From: Gp7-AA6 sp036395755
GTDB taxonomy: Bacteria; Acidobacteriota; Thermoanaerobaculia; UBA5066; Gp7-AA6
Assembly: GCA_036395755.1 (NCBI GenBank)
Contig: DASWCZ010000028.1
Location: 62,001 to 126,000, forward strand
Direction: 5' to 3'
Length of the DNA stretch: 64,000 bases
The stretch's first letter is position 1. Every line of letters begins with the position of its first letter. Shown here in pieces: positions 48,444 through 56,428 of this stretch. A model generated the notes under the pieces. It did no database searches, had not been told where the DNA came from, and saw nothing but the letters and a program-made list of their open reading frames with translations. The position numbers and the translations under genes are program-made.

Positions 48444-48983
48444 TTACCACTCCGATTCTTCCTCTTCCGGAGGGGGAGGCGCGGCGGGTATCTCCGCGAC
48501 TTCCTCGTCGGAGATCTCCTCGATCTCCAGCTCTTCGACCTCTTCCGCGGTCTCCCCTTCCAGCTCCTCGGCGCCGCGGGCGCGAAGCTCTTCCTCCGAC
48601 CACTTCGCTGCCAGGCCGCGCGCTCCAGACCGATCCGCCAGCGTCGAACGCGGCGGCTTCCGCGATGAAACCGGCGCTCGACCGGAGGAACCGGCCCGGC
48701 GCGGCGAGGTCTTCTTTCTGGCCTTCCTCGTCGCCCCCGCCCGGGCGCGCGGAGCGGCCTTCGTCCCGCGCGAGCGCTTCGGAGCGGCTTTCCGGGCGGT
48801 TCTCCGCTTTCGCGTTCCTGCGCGCTTGGCGGCTGACGAACGCCGGGTCCCCGATGCCCGCTTCAACGCCGATCCGCGCTTGCCCGCCCGACCCCCCGCG
48901 CCTCCCCCCCTTTTCTTGCCGATGGCAGATCGGGAGGTTTTCCGCGAGCCTCCGCGCCCCCTCTTTTTCGCTTTTTTCGCCAC
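48444..48983 (-). CDS. Histone H1-like basic protein with acidic tail
   Basis: A 179-residue, highly biased protein. Residues 1 to about 115 are Lys/Arg/Ala/Gly/Ser-rich with KKRGRGG-, KRAGTRKRRTARKAAPK- and TRKARKK-type stretches, like bacterial H1-like nucleoid proteins. From about residue 125 the charge flips: KWSEEELRARGAEELEGETA, VEELEIEEISDEEVAEI, then a Pro run and EEEESEW. GTG start at 48983 with GGAGG 6 nt upstream. Likely binds DNA or RNA with its basic half, while the acidic tail may self-inhibit or recruit partners. It is also a possible low-complexity RNA-associated protein. No domain family can be named safely. Confidence 0.7.
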   Translation of the reverse strand: MAKKAKKRGRGGSRKTSRSAIGKKRGGGAGGRAGKRGSALKRASGTRRSSAAKRAGTRKRRTARKAAPKRSRGTKAAPRARAGATRKARKKTSPRRAGSSGRAPVSSRKPPRSTLADRSGARGLAAKWSEEELRARGAEELEGETAEEVEELEIEEISDEEVAEIPAAPPPPEEEESEW

Positions 48984-49107
48984 TTCAACCTCCCTCTCCG
49001 ACCGGCGTCCGCCGGGGTCCGGATCATACAATTCCGAGTTTGTCGAGGCGAGTCGAGGCGAGGGGCAGACCGCGGGGAGAGGAACGAGCTCTCCGGCCCT
49101 GCCGGCG

Positions 49108-49725
49108 ATGAAGGTCGAGCTCGGGCCGAGGGTCCGGATCGCTGCCCATCCGGGGGGTCTGACGGTAGAGATCCAGCCGCTCGTCCGTTCCCGGGTCTGG
49201 CGCCGGCGGCTGTCGGCCGGCGCGGCGATCGTCGTCGTCGCCTCCCTCTTCGGAGTCGCGCGGCTCGTGCCCCTCTGGGAAACGAGCCTCCGGAGGGGCA
49301 GCTTTACCGATCTCCCCCTCGCGGTCCTCGTCTTCCTGTCGCTGGCGGTCGGAATCACGACGCCGCTGACGCTCCTCGGCCTGGCCGCGCTCGCCTTTGC
49401 GGAAGAGCAGGTCGAGGTGGGACCGTCCGAGGTCGTGATGTCGACCACCGCTTTCGAGCGGACGAGAGTCCGACGCCTGGCCGTTGCCGAGCTCGACTGC
49501 TGGCGCGAGACGTACATGCCGCTCTCGCCGTGGTGGAGCTGGAGCGTGAAGCGGCTCGCTGCCCGCTCGCGAGGGCGACTCTTCCCCATCGCGGGAGGCG
49601 CCGGACCGAAGGAGAAACGCGCGATCGGTGTGGCTCTCGCGCGGGCGACCGGCCGCCCGCTCGTAGCGGACTTTGGAAGAGTGATCGAGGAGGGTCGGGT
49701 TGCCACGTGGCATGTGGAGACCTGA
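49108..49725 (+). CDS. Unrecognised two-helix membrane protein, PH-like
   Basis: A 205-residue protein starting MKVELGPRVRIAAHPGGLTV. Two adjacent transmembrane helices lie at about 35-85 (LSAGAAIVVVASLFGVARLV and LAVLVFLSLAVGITTPLTLL). They are followed by a beta-rich cytoplasmic part with VEVGPSEVVMSTTAFERTRV, RRLAVAELDCWRETYMPLSP and LVADFGRVIEEGRVATWHVE. The strand pattern suggests a bacterial PH-like domain. No Shine-Dalgarno site is clear. The stop codon is followed by a GACCTGACCC sequence like the palindrome at 39695. Confidence 0.6.
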   Translation: MKVELGPRVRIAAHPGGLTVEIQPLVRSRVWRRRLSAGAAIVVVASLFGVARLVPLWETSLRRGSFTDLPLAVLVFLSLAVGITTPLTLLGLAALAFAEEQVEVGPSEVVMSTTAFERTRVRRLAVAELDCWRETYMPLSPWWSWSVKRLAARSRGRLFPIAGGAGPKEKRAIGVALARATGRPLVADFGRVIEEGRVATWHVET

Positions 49726-49792
49726 CCCTCGCTAAGTTCTCATCGAGTTGGAGTTGGGAAGCGACTCGACCGCCGGAACCGGGCTTGCAGAC

Positions 49793-49798
49793 TACAAT
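49793..49798 (+). promoter_or_regulatory. -10 hexamer 6 nt before the DEAD-box gene
   Basis: TACAAT followed by six nucleotides and a GTG (49805) that is in frame with the helicase. No Shine-Dalgarno site. Confidence 0.55.
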
Positions 49799-49804
49799 TC
49801 CTTT

Positions 49805-51115
49805 GTGCCGACCGCAGAGACCATGACCGGACACCAGCACCTGACCGAGACGCCGCTCGCCTCTTATGATCTTCCCGACGAGGTCCGACGGGGGATACTG
49901 GATGCGGGCTTTGCCTTTGCGACGCCGATTCAGGAAAAGACCCTTCCGATCGCGCTCGAAGGCCGAGACGTCGCCGGCCAGGCCCAGACCGGCACCGGCA
50001 AGACCGCGGCGTTCCTGATCACGATCTTCACCCGGCTTCTTCGAAACCCGTCCCGGCAGGCTCCCCGCGGACCGCGCGCCTTAGTCGTAGCGCCGACCCG
50101 GGAGCTGGTGATGCAGATCCGCCATGACGCCGAGGTTCTCGGCCGCCACACCAGGTTGACGACGCTGGCCGTCTTCGGAGGGATCGACTATCACAAGCAG
50201 CGGGACGCCCTTCGGAAGATCCCGGACCTCCTGGTCGGTACCCCAGGCCGGCTTCTCGACTACGAACAGCAGGGAGCGACGACGTTCCGCGCAGTCGAAG
50301 TCCTGGTCATCGACGAGGCGGACCGGATGTTCGACATGGGCTTCATCCGCGACCTGCGCCGGATCCTCCGCCGCTGCCCTCCCTACGATGAACGCCAGAC
50401 CTTTCTCTTCTCGGCGACCCTGTCCCCTCGCGTCATGGAGCTCGCGTACGAGCACACGAACAACGCCCAGAAGGTCGAGATCGAGCCGGAGCGCGTCGGC
50501 GCCCACGGGATCACCGAGGTGCTCTACCACGTCTCGTCCCCGGAGAAACTTCCTCTCCTGCTCGGGATCCTCGAGGAAGAGGGACGGAGTCGAATCCTGA
50601 TTTTCGTCAACCGTCGGACGACGGCGGCCGAGCTGGTGAGGACGCTCTCCGCAAACGGTTACCCGGCGCGCGCGCTCGCCGGGAACGTCCCGCAGGACCG
50701 GCGAATGAAAATCCTTGCGGACTTTAAGGAGGGGCGCCTCGCGGTCCTCGTTGCAACCGACGTCGCCTCGCGAGGCCTGCACATCGAGGGCGTTTCTCAC
50801 GTCGTCAACTACGACCTGCCGCAGGATCCGGAGGACTACGTCCACCGGATCGGGCGCACCGGTCGGGCGGGAGCGATCGGGACCGCCGTCTCGATCGCCT
50901 GCGACGACTACGTCTTCTCTCTCGACTCGATCCAGAAGCTGATCGGCCGCCAGATTCCGGTCGAATGGGCGCCCGAAGAGATCGTCGAGAAGGGACGATT
51001 GCTCGCCGAAGCGAGGCCGCGCCGTCCCGTGGTGCCACGCAGACCTTCGGCTCGCCCGAGCGCGCCCAAGCCGGTCACCTACGGTCGGGAGAAGAGGAAA
51101 AGCCGGAGGCGGTAG
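49805..51115 (+). CDS. DEAD-box ATP-dependent RNA helicase
   Basis: A 436-residue SF2 helicase. Motifs in order: Q-motif region FATPIQEKTLPIALEG, motif I AQTGTGKTAAFL, Ia PTRELVMQIRHDAE, Ib TPGRLLDYE, II VLVIDEADRMFDMGF, III FLFSATLSPRVMEL, IV RILIFVNRRTTAAELV, V VLVATDVASRGLHIEGVSHV and VI DYVHRIGRTGRAGAIG. The C-terminal extension is Arg/Pro/Lys-rich, as in RhlB/RhlE-type proteins. I place the start at GTG 49805 because of the TACAAT-N6 pattern; ATG 49823 is the alternative. Roles include mRNA turnover or ribosome assembly. Convergent with rho, 4 bp between stops. Confidence 0.93.
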   Translation: MPTAETMTGHQHLTETPLASYDLPDEVRRGILDAGFAFATPIQEKTLPIALEGRDVAGQAQTGTGKTAAFLITIFTRLLRNPSRQAPRGPRALVVAPTRELVMQIRHDAEVLGRHTRLTTLAVFGGIDYHKQRDALRKIPDLLVGTPGRLLDYEQQGATTFRAVEVLVIDEADRMFDMGFIRDLRRILRRCPPYDERQTFLFSATLSPRVMELAYEHTNNAQKVEIEPERVGAHGITEVLYHVSSPEKLPLLLGILEEEGRSRILIFVNRRTTAAELVRTLSANGYPARALAGNVPQDRRMKILADFKEGRLAVLVATDVASRGLHIEGVSHVVNYDLPQDPEDYVHRIGRTGRAGAIGTAVSIACDDYVFSLDSIQKLIGRQIPVEWAPEEIVEKGRLLAEARPRRPVVPRRPSARPSAPKPVTYGREKRKSRRR

Positions 51116-51119
51116 GGAG

Positions 51120-52436
51120 CTAGAAGCTCTTCAGGAAGCTCGCGTTCGTGGGGAACTTCGAGAGGCGCCCGAGTACGAGCTCCATGGCCTGGACTTTGTC
51201 CACGGCCGCCAGCGCGCGTCGGAGTTTGACGATCTTCGGGAGCTCCTCGGGGTTGTAGATCTTCTCTTCCTTGCGCGTCCCGGACAGCGGGATGTTGATG
51301 CAGGGAAAGATCCGGCGGTTGAAGAGATCCCGGTCGAGCAGGATCTCGGTATTCCCGGTGCCCTTGAACTCCTGGAAGATGATCTCGTCCATCCGGGACC
51401 CGGTGTCGATCAGAGCGGTCGCGATGATCGTCAACGAACCGCCCCCCTCGGCGTTACGCGCGGCGCCGAAGAAACGCCGGGGCTTCTCCATCGTGCGGGC
51501 ATCGATGCCCCCCGAGAGGATCTTCCCGCCCCCCTTCTGCATGTGGTTGTAGGCGCGGGCCATCCGGGTGATGGAGTCGAGAAAGATGATCGCATGCTTC
51601 CCGCACTCGATGAGGCGCCTGGCACGCTCCGCCACGATCTCGGCGACCGCGATGTGGTTCTCGGCCGAGAGGTCCGCCGAAGAAGCGATGACTTCACCGC
51701 GCAGCACACTCCGGCGGAAGTCCGTGATCTCTTCGGGCCGCTCATCGATCAGAAGGACGATGACATAAACGTCGGGCGCGTTCACGCCGACGGCGTGAGC
51801 CATCCTCTTCAAGAGGGTCGTCTTGCCGGCCTTGGGGGGCGCGACGATCAGGCAGCGCTGGCCGCGGCCGATCGGGGCGAGCAGGTCGACGACGCGGCCA
51901 CACATCTCGTCGGGCTCGGTCTCGAGCTTCAGCCAGGCGTTGGGATCGATCGACACGAGGTCGCCGAACGCCGGCCGCTGACGGAACTCGGCCGGTGTCA
52001 GGCCCTCGACCGTCTCGACGCGCTTGACGACCGGGCGGGTGCCGTCCGCCGCAAAGCCTCCGATCAGAGCGCCGGCCTCCAGGCCTTCCCGGGCGATCAG
52101 GTCCCGCGGGACCAGGGGATCCTTGGGGGTCGGGAGGTAATTGGTGGCAGAAGCGACGAGAACTCCGGGTGCGCTCTCCTTGGGGGGGAGGTACAGAACG
52201 CCTTCGACCGGTTTCTCGGGACCGGCAGCCGCCAGCTCATCGGCTCGCTCGGCAGGGGCTCCGTTGCCGGAAAACCCTCCGGGACGGCCTCCCCGCCGCC
52301 TCCGGCGGCGCCGTCGGCGGTGAGGTCGCGGCTGCCCTTCTCCTGTCGGACGCTCGGATGGGCCGACGGGGGCCGAGCGTTCCACAGAAAGGGAAAAGGA
52401 CCGAGCGCTTTCCGGATTCGAGGGATCTTCGAACAT
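51120..52436 (-). CDS. rho: Transcription termination factor Rho
   Basis: A 438-residue hexameric RNA-dependent ATPase. The usual N-terminal helical domain is missing. Instead residues 1-70 are low-complexity and include an unbroken Arg9 run (about 41-49) and a Gly-rich stretch. The RNA-binding OB domain follows (GVLYLPPKESAPGVLVAS, ATNYLPTPKDPLVP). The ATPase core is complete: Walker A IVAPPKAGKTTLLKRM, Walker B HAIIFLDSITRMARAYN, Q-loop KILSGGIDARTMEKPRRFFG and arginine-finger region ALIDTGSRMDEIIFQEFKGT. AGGAG precedes ATG 52436. The N-terminal Arg tract resembles the insertions used for extra RNA binding in some Rho proteins. Confidence 0.95.
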   Translation of the reverse strand: MFEDPSNPESARSFSLSVERSAPVGPSERPTGEGQPRPHRRRRRRRRRGGRPGGFSGNGAPAERADELAAAGPEKPVEGVLYLPPKESAPGVLVASATNYLPTPKDPLVPRDLIAREGLEAGALIGGFAADGTRPVVKRVETVEGLTPAEFRQRPAFGDLVSIDPNAWLKLETEPDEMCGRVVDLLAPIGRGQRCLIVAPPKAGKTTLLKRMAHAVGVNAPDVYVIVLLIDERPEEITDFRRSVLRGEVIASSADLSAENHIAVAEIVAERARRLIECGKHAIIFLDSITRMARAYNHMQKGGGKILSGGIDARTMEKPRRFFGAARNAEGGGSLTIIATALIDTGSRMDEIIFQEFKGTGNTEILLDRDLFNRRIFPCINIPLSGTRKEEKIYNPEELPKIVKLRRALAAVDKVQAMELVLGRLSKFPTNASFLKSF

Positions 52437-52558
52437 GAACTCCTGGATTGCCGCCGCGCTGACTCGCCGTCCGGGCGGGAGGCGTTGATTCTAGCTCAAA
52501 TCCAGGCGCGACGCAGGAAAAAGCGAAAACCGGCGTTCGAGCCCCGAATCCGACGGGA

Positions 52559-52581
52559 TCTGACCCCCTGCGGGGATCAGA
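52559..52581. repeat. TCTGACCCC inverted repeat
   Basis: TCTGACCCCC and CGGGGATCAGA form a near-perfect stem with a 3-nt loop and one mismatch, lying between rho and the aldo/keto reductase stop. It is related to the palindrome at 39695-39712. Confidence 0.65.
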
Positions 52582-52595
52582 CCCCGAAGAGCCGT

Positions 52596-53693
52596 TCACT
52601 CGAAAAGAGCGAGCACTCCGGCCCGGTTTGCGGGAGGCACGCGCGCCAGCGCGAAGTTCTCGCCGGCGTGCTCGGGGCTGGAAACGCCGACGAGGGCAGT
52701 CGTCATTCCGGGCGCCGAACGCGAAAATTGCAGCGCCCGCTGCGCGTCCGTGACCGCCCCGGCGAGAGCCGGACCGATCTCCTCGGGCAGGTCTGCGGTC
52801 AAACGTCCCTGCAGGAGCGACGAGGATCCGAAGACGGCGAGGCCCGCCCTTTCCGCCGCGACGAGGGCGGGCAACCGTTCCGTGGAACTCTCCTGGGACC
52901 GGTAGGCGATCCCCTGGGCCATTGCGAGATTGACCGGCAGCTGGACCGCCGCGAAATGATGGCCGCTGCCGCCAACCTCCTGAGCGACCCGGGAAACGTC
53001 GGCGAGCGACAGGTGCTCCGGGTGCTCGGGAGGCACGCGCAACCCGTCCCAGGTCGCGAGCCCCCACCGGCCGATCCGTCCGGACGCCGCGGCTCCCTCG
53101 AGAGTCTCGACGGCCTTCGCGAGTCTCTCGCGGAAGGTCTTCGCGCCGACCGACGCCCGCTGGGACTCGATGTTGTGGAGGGAGTAGAGGTCGATCGTCT
53201 CCAGGCCGAGGTTCGCGCGACTCCGCTCAATCTGGTCCTCCAGGTACGCGGGCGCCATGCAGTGGCCGCCGGCGACGATCTGCGCCCGCGGGGCGATCCC
53301 GGGCGTGACAAAAGTCTCGAGGATGTAGCGGCGCGGCTCCCGCGGGTCGTCGGCGTCGTGGGGAAGGTAGCCGCCCTTGGTTGCGACGAAGACTTCGTCG
53401 CGCCGAGCCGCTCTGCCGTCGAACGCGGCCGCGAGCGCCCGCCCGATGGCGCGCTCGCTTTTCTGCCCACGGTAGTTGATCGCGGAATCGAACACGTTGA
53501 CGGAGGACGCCAGCGCGAGCCCGATGCATTCCTCGTATCCGCGGTCGGTCGTGTCGTCCTCGCGACCCAGATAGGTCCCGAGGCCGATCGAGGAGAGCAG
53601 GAGGCCGGCGGCCTCCCGGAAGTGCCCCGGCGCGGCTTCTGACCGCGCGGCGAAGCGTTTCGTCCCTTCGAGCGTGGCGCGGCCGGGAATCAC
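52596..53693 (-). CDS. Aldo/keto reductase
   Basis: A 365-residue NAD(P)H-dependent oxidoreductase of the (beta/alpha)8 fold. Start of the barrel: SIGLGTYLGREDDTTDRGYE, then FDSAINYRGQKSERAIGRAL with the catalytic Asp and Tyr of the family. The lysine strand is VFVATKGGYLP, and TIDLYSLHNIESQRA holds the His position. The NADP-binding end is VFGSSSLLQGRL plus MTTALVGVSSPEHAGEN. An insert of about 25 residues with a HCMAPAYLEDQ loop lengthens it compared with typical 320-residue members. GTG start with TAACCT 6 nt upstream. Substrate unknown. Confidence 0.9.
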   Translation of the reverse strand: MIPGRATLEGTKRFAARSEAAPGHFREAAGLLLSSIGLGTYLGREDDTTDRGYEECIGLALASSVNVFDSAINYRGQKSERAIGRALAAAFDGRAARRDEVFVATKGGYLPHDADDPREPRRYILETFVTPGIAPRAQIVAGGHCMAPAYLEDQIERSRANLGLETIDLYSLHNIESQRASVGAKTFRERLAKAVETLEGAAASGRIGRWGLATWDGLRVPPEHPEHLSLADVSRVAQEVGGSGHHFAAVQLPVNLAMAQGIAYRSQESSTERLPALVAAERAGLAVFGSSSLLQGRLTADLPEEIGPALAGAVTDAQRALQFSRSAPGMTTALVGVSSPEHAGENFALARVPPANRAGVLALFE

Positions 53694-53699
53694 CCGGAA

Positions 53700-53705
53700 A
53701 GGTTA
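53700..53705 (-). promoter_or_regulatory. -10-like hexamer 6 nt before the aldo/keto reductase
   Basis: TAACCT on the minus strand lies exactly 6 nt before the GTG at 53693. It is a weaker member of the leaderless-type series. Confidence 0.35.
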
Positions 53706-53722
53706 GCAGTAAGCGCTCGATG

Positions 53723-54967
53723 CTATCCGCGGTTCAGGAATCCGAGATTCGGATATCCCGGCCCCAGGATGGCGGCGGAATCCGCACCGAGCCAATCCTG
53801 CAGGATCGTTCCGTAGTAGGCGCGGAAATCGTTCTCGATCGTGCGGTTGCCGTTCGAGTCGAGACTCGAGAGGTTCGGAGGACCACCGTACGTTCCGGGC
53901 TCGACGGCGTTTCCGACGACGAAGTGTGCGGCAGCCGTCCCGTGGTCCGTTCCGTTCGAGCCGTTGTCCTGGACCCTCCGCCCGAACTCCGACCAGGTCA
54001 TGAGCAGGACATCCTGCGCCTTGCCGTGCGCGTCGAGATCGTCGAAGAACGCCTTGATCCCTGCAGAGACATTCGTCAGGAGCGGATTGTGATCGCTGTT
54101 CTCGGTCGCGTGGTTGTCGAAGCCCCCGAACGTGATGTACAGGATCCGCGCGCCCACGTTCGCGTTGATGATCTGCGCGATCAGGAGCAGTCCGGCACCG
54201 AGCGTCCCCGCCGGGTAGCTGCCCCCCGCCAGGTAGCCGGCGCCCACCGTCTGCAGCATGTCGGACGAGTGGATCGCGTCCTCGCCCACCTGCGAGAGCG
54301 TGTCGGGCGTATTCGGGATCTCGTACTCGGCGCCATTCTGCGTCAGGAACGTGCGGATCTGATTGCTCCGGTCGCCCGGATACGAGCCGTCGGTCGCGTA
54401 TTGATAGCTCGCGAGGTTGACGAAGGAAGGCACGCCGACGTTGTCGGAGAGAAGCGTCCGCGGGAGCGATTGCGAGATCGCCGTGCAGGAGAGCGGGTTT
54501 CCGTTTCCGGCGATGTAGCGGTCCGCCCAGCGACCGAGCCAGCCGTTCCTCTGAGCGAGCAACGGATCGGCGGTGTGCCATACGTCGCGCGCGGCGAAAT
54601 GGGACAGGCTCGACTTCGGATACCCGACGTTCTCGACGAGAGCGACCCGGTTCTGATCCCACAGCGTCTTCAATCCCGTCATCACGGGGTTCAGTCCCAG
54701 CCGGCTGTCGAGCGGGAGGACCGAGCCCGGAGCGATGCCGATTCGCGAACGCATTTGCGTGTAGAGATTGTCGGTGTACGGCACGACCGTGTTCAGGTCG
54801 TCGTTGCCGCCGGCCAGCTCCAGGACCACGAGCGTCCGGTTCGCGAAGCCGGCTTCCACCGACTCTTCGAAGAGACCCGCGCCGTTGACCGCCCAGCGCG
54901 GCACCATGGCCGATACCGTCACGAACCCGGAGGTCCGGAGCAGAAAATCGCGTCTCGAGATGACCAT
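53723..54967 (-). CDS. DUF1501 protein, Tat-exported
   Basis: A 414-residue protein. GGAGG lies 7 nt before ATG 54967. The N-terminus has a twin-arginine signal (VISRRDFLLRTSGFVTVSAM). The body belongs to the DUF1501 family, an alkaline-phosphatase-like fold: LVVLELAGGNDDLNTVVPY near the start, LSHFAARDVWHTADP, YITFGGFDNHATENSDHNPL and LLMTWSEFGRRVQDNGSNGT, then DHGTAAAHFVVG near the end, carrying the metal-binding-type Asp/His residues. It is paired with the DUF1800 gene 14 bp upstream, the usual arrangement of these two exported proteins of unknown function. Confidence 0.92.
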   Translation of the reverse strand: MVISRRDFLLRTSGFVTVSAMVPRWAVNGAGLFEESVEAGFANRTLVVLELAGGNDDLNTVVPYTDNLYTQMRSRIGIAPGSVLPLDSRLGLNPVMTGLKTLWDQNRVALVENVGYPKSSLSHFAARDVWHTADPLLAQRNGWLGRWADRYIAGNGNPLSCTAISQSLPRTLLSDNVGVPSFVNLASYQYATDGSYPGDRSNQIRTFLTQNGAEYEIPNTPDTLSQVGEDAIHSSDMLQTVGAGYLAGGSYPAGTLGAGLLLIAQIINANVGARILYITFGGFDNHATENSDHNPLLTNVSAGIKAFFDDLDAHGKAQDVLLMTWSEFGRRVQDNGSNGTDHGTAAAHFVVGNAVEPGTYGGPPNLSSLDSNGNRTIENDFRAYYGTILQDWLGADSAAILGPGYPNLGFLNRG

Positions 54968-54981
54968 GCCGGATCCTCCAA

Positions 54982-56355
54982 TCAGCCGAGATGGAACGCC
55001 GGGCTCGTCAGCATCAGGTGGACGACGCCCCGCACCTTCTTGTCCACGTTCGTGGCCGTGTTCGTCCAGGTTCCGCGCGAGCCGTCGTCGTTCGCGTTGA
55101 CGTAGTCGATCCACGAAGAGCGGATCTCCGAGGAGACCTCGTTGACGTTCAGCCGATCCGCCAGGATGTCCACGACCTTCTCCGCCGTCGACGCATCGCG
55201 GCCGGCGAGGAGCCGGTTCGGATCGAATCGCGTTCCATTCGATCCCCGGTTCGTGCACATCGTGTTCACCATCGTCGAGCGCGCAAACAGCGTTCCGGTA
55301 GTCATCCAGGAGGTGCCCCAGTCCCAACCCTTCGCGTCTTCCGGATTGAACAGCACCTGGCCCATCCCGGAGAGAGAGTTCGCGGCGGTCGCGAAGTCGG
55401 TCGTCGCCTCCACCATCCGGGCCGAAGCGACGGCGTACTCGACCGGACTCCGGACCCACGCCTTTCGGGTGTGCGCCTCGTAGAACTCGGGTTGCAGGAA
55501 GATCGCCCGCACGAGCTCGCGGATGGAGCGGCCGCTCGCGACGTAAACATCCCGAAGCGCGTCGACGATGTACGGCTGCGGATACTCGTAGGCGAAAAAG
55601 GACCAGAGCTTCGCGGAAAGGAAACGGCCGGAGACCGAACCGTCCGAGTCGGAGTGGTTGAGGATGATTCGAATCGCGTCGAGACCGTCCCAGGCCCCTG
55701 TCTGCCCCAGGATCGTCTTCGAACCGGCGTCGTGGATCGCCGGGTTGTCCAGGAACGTGGCTCCGTTGTAATCGTCGGCCTGCCGGTAGTTCTGGATCGT
55801 CCAGCCGGTCAGGGCCCGCGCGACTTCCCGGACGTCGGTCTCCGTGTAGTGGCCGATCCCGAGGGTGTACAGCTCCATCAGCTCGCGCGCGTAGTTCTCA
55901 TTGGGCCGCCCGGAGCGGTTCAGGTAGTTGTCGAGCCATACGAGCTCTGCCGGGTCCTGGGAGATCTTCACCACGAGGTCGTCGAACTTGCCGACCGCGT
56001 ACTGCCGCTCGGTCTTGTTCTGGTTCAGGATGAGGGTCGTGCCGCGGACCTTCGAGATGCCGGAAGTCCAGTGGAGGTTCCAGAAGTAGGTCATCTTCTC
56101 TTCGAGCGGACGGGGGGAAAATGCCATTCGGTCGAGGAACCATTGCTGAAGACCGCGGACGTTCGCCAGGTTGTAATTCTTCGCAGCCAGGCTCGTCTCG
56201 TACGCCGTCAGGTCGATCGAGTCGTAATCGACGAGCCGCGAGACCGCGCCTTCCAGGCCGAGGGCGTAGAGGTCGTCGATCTCCGAAGGTGTCCCGCCGA
56301 AGCCCGCCCGCCGGAGGAGGTGCGCGGCAGAGTCACGGATCCAGTTCACGCTCAT
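54982..56355 (-). CDS. DUF1800 protein
   Basis: A 457-residue, mainly helical protein. GGAGG lies just before ATG 56355. Family blocks: DSAAHLLRRAGFGGTPSEID near the N-terminus, REVARALTGWTIQNY, LEEKMTYFWNLHWTSGISKV, NENYARELMELYTLGIGHYT and a C-terminal KKVRGVVHLMLTSPAFHLG. Its ERARELMELxTLG-like motif is the hallmark of DUF1800. No obvious signal peptide is seen, although the partner DUF1501 protein has a Tat signal, so the two may be exported together. Two-gene unit with DUF1501. Confidence 0.93.
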   Translation of the reverse strand: MSVNWIRDSAAHLLRRAGFGGTPSEIDDLYALGLEGAVSRLVDYDSIDLTAYETSLAAKNYNLANVRGLQQWFLDRMAFSPRPLEEKMTYFWNLHWTSGISKVRGTTLILNQNKTERQYAVGKFDDLVVKISQDPAELVWLDNYLNRSGRPNENYARELMELYTLGIGHYTETDVREVARALTGWTIQNYRQADDYNGATFLDNPAIHDAGSKTILGQTGAWDGLDAIRIILNHSDSDGSVSGRFLSAKLWSFFAYEYPQPYIVDALRDVYVASGRSIRELVRAIFLQPEFYEAHTRKAWVRSPVEYAVASARMVEATTDFATAANSLSGMGQVLFNPEDAKGWDWGTSWMTTGTLFARSTMVNTMCTNRGSNGTRFDPNRLLAGRDASTAEKVVDILADRLNVNEVSSEIRSSWIDYVNANDDGSRGTWTNTATNVDKKVRGVVHLMLTSPAFHLG

Positions 56356-56428
56356 GCTGCCCTCCTTCCGGGCGACCGACTGAAAGATAGACGAGGCGGA
56401 AGGAGGCGGGTTTACCCGGGTCGAACCG

